Position numbers and translations under genes: made by a program
Shown here: piece after piece, positions 5,655-6,539 of the stretch
How the letters are laid out: each line of letters starts with the position of its first letter
Numbering within the stretch: the first letter of the stretch is position 1
Origin: an uncultured Oscillospiraceae bacterium
GTDB lineage: Bacteria; Bacillota; Clostridia; Oscillospirales; Acutalibacteraceae
Assembly (NCBI GenBank): GCA_902490145.1
Contig: CABUCT010000071.1
Location: 1-6,539 of the forward strand
Length of the DNA stretch: 6,539 nucleotides
Direction: 5' to 3'
The notes under the pieces: generated by a model
The model's database searches: none
Seen by the model: the letters and a program-made list of their open reading frames with translations, nothing else
Told to the model about the DNA's origin: nothing

Positions 5655-6218
5655 ATGAAAGATTGCAGAGAGCTGAGTGATGTGACAAAAGAATATCTTT
5701 GCTGTTTTTACGAAATACTGGATACCATGATAGAAGAAATGACCGGAGCCGAGCTGACAGACAGCCTTTCTCATAACTTTATCGTTCAAATGATCCCTCA
5801 CCACAGAGCGGCTATAGAAATGTCTCAAAATCTTTTGAAATACACAACTTGCCTGCCGCTTCAAAATATTGCGTCCAACATTATAATCGAGCAAACCGAA
5901 AGCATCAAAAACATGCAGGAATCACTGTGTCGGTGCGAGGAATTTAAGAATACGAAACAGGATATATGCTTATATAACCGCAGATTCAAAAAAATAACCC
6001 GAAAAATGTTCACCGAAATGGAGGATGCCTGCACCTCCAACAACATCAACGCAAATTTTATGCATGAAATGATCCCGCATCATGAAGGTGCGATCAGGAT
6101 GTCTGAAAATCTTTTGCAATATGATATATGTCCGGAGCTGATCCCGATTCTTCGGGCTATAATTGTTTCACAGCGAAAAGGCGTGTGTGAAATGGAACGC
6201 CTGCTTCGCCAGATCTAA
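5655..6218 (+). CDS. Duplicated DUF305-domain protein (ferritin-like, putative metal binding)
   Basis: A 187-residue protein made of two copies of the DUF305 unit (PF03713), offset by 93 residues. F42, M46, H49-H50, M56, N59, C66, Q80 and M87 of the first copy match F135, M139, H142-H143, M149, N152, C159, Q173 and M180 of the second. Each copy carries the family motif MIPHH followed by an AI-M core (AAIEM, GAIRM). The family is regarded as ferritin-like helical bundles; a cyanobacterial relative, CopM, binds copper. Here there is no signal peptide or membrane helix, so it should be cytoplasmic, and it has ten cysteines. Metal binding or storage through His, Met and Cys is inference; the actual role is unknown. 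The start is secure: AGGAGG at 5641-5646, 8 bases before ATG. It is a single-gene unit with its own terminator, divergent from the XRE regulator about 730 bases away. Confidence 0.93.
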   Translation: MKDCRELSDVTKEYLCCFYEILDTMIEEMTGAELTDSLSHNFIVQMIPHHRAAIEMSQNLLKYTTCLPLQNIASNIIIEQTESIKNMQESLCRCEEFKNTKQDICLYNRRFKKITRKMFTEMEDACTSNNINANFMHEMIPHHEGAIRMSENLLQYDICPELIPILRAIIVSQRKGVCEMERLLRQI

Positions 6219-6230
6219 ACACACAAATGT

Positions 6231-6265
6231 AAAAGCCTGTTTGATTAAATCAAACAGGCTTTTTT
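6231..6265 (+). terminator. Strong intrinsic terminator of the DUF305 gene
   Basis: GCCTGTTTGA (6235-6244) pairs perfectly with TCAAACAGGC (6250-6259) over a 5-base loop, followed by six Ts (6260-6265). Four As before the stem also pair with the T tract. It begins 12 bases after the stop codon. The A run on its left would let it act in the other direction too. Confidence 0.93.
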
Positions 6266-6291
6266 ATGCTTTTCTAATATACAATATAAAT

Positions 6292-6298
6292 AAGGAGG
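6292..6298 (+). other. Orphan Shine-Dalgarno-like site with no gene after it
   Basis: AAGGAGG is a full-strength ribosome binding site, preceded by AT-rich, promoter-like DNA (TACAAT at 6280-6285). No ATG, GTG or TTG lies within the usual distance downstream, and the interspersed repeat starts about 55 bases later. It may mark the start of a gene displaced by the repeat, or be coincidence. Confidence 0.35.
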
Positions 6299-6355
6299 CA
6301 AAGGGTTCAAACCCGGAAAATTAATACGACTTCTTTGTCGTCATGCAATCATAAT

Positions 6356-6539
6356 CAAAGACGATAAATCCGAACGCGATTTTAAAGGACGGATTTCCGT
6401 CTTTGCTCTGTTAAAATATTCGAGAATGCGAAAGGATCCCTGAGTTTTGTGCCGCTTAAAGTTTTAACCGTTGCCGGGCGGCAGGCCCGACTGCTGCACA
6501 CAGCCAAAAATCCGCCTCTTTAAAATTCTTCAAACTAAA
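6356..6539 (+). repeat. Interspersed repeat, copy B (runs off the window end)
   Basis: Matches the reverse complement of positions 99-281 nearly end to end, with about four identical bases in five by eye and single-base indels. The copy-A reading frame aligns here as DFKGRISVFALLKYSR but hits a TGA after KDP; the next part, FVPLKVL, lies in another frame. The element therefore diverges as DNA, not as protein. The left edge is judged from where similarity fades (about 6350-6356). The element continues past 6539. Confidence 0.8.

Noticed and set aside
6301..6318. GGTTCAAACC, resembling a tRNA T-arm
   Set aside because: The stem does not pair correctly around a 7-base loop, and no acceptor, D or anticodon arms are found upstream. 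It is neither a tRNA nor a demonstrable attachment site.

Overview
The window looks like chromosomal DNA from a low-to-moderate GC Gram-positive of the class Clostridia, probably a gut Ruminococcaceae/Oscillospiraceae-type organism. The reasons are AGGAGG-type ribosome binding sites, sigma-A-like promoters, intrinsic terminators with T tracts, an HD-fused CCA-adding enzyme, an 11-helix NSS transporter, and a small Cys/Met/His-rich DUF305 protein. The genus is inference, because no rRNA or other taxonomic marker is present.

Layout. Positions 1-281 hold one copy of an interspersed repeat. Then come cca (411-1778, +), a 241-base gap with a probable promoter and a foldable leader, and an NSS-family sodium-coupled amino acid transporter (2020-3390, +, TTG start). 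The transporter ends at a hairpin and a strong terminator. Positions 3502-3919 hold no intact gene, only what looks like the last 47 codons of a lost minus-strand gene. Next is an XRE-type regulator fused to a membrane domain (3920-4921, -), with its own promoter overlapping a short palindrome. About 730 bases of gene-poor, AT-rich DNA follow (4922-5654). A duplicated DUF305 protein (5655-6218, +) comes next, closed by a near-perfect terminator. The second copy of the repeat, inverted relative to the first, starts near 6356 and runs off the window end.

How the genes relate. No convincing operon is visible: each of the four intact genes appears to have its own promoter region, terminator, or both. 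cca is tRNA housekeeping, and the transporter supplies amino acids. The regulator and the DUF305 gene are divergent but far apart, so a functional link is unproven. The regulator gene is visibly more AT-rich than cca and the transporter and lies between gene-poor stretches, so this half reads as accessory DNA.

Most worth a second look: the inverted repeat pair, which does not behave as coding sequence; the foldable leader before the transporter; the membrane-anchored HTH protein with a palindrome in its promoter; the Cys-rich internally duplicated DUF305 protein without a signal peptide; and the gene remnant at 3512-3655. I see no CRISPR array, tRNA, rRNA, transposase or phage gene.
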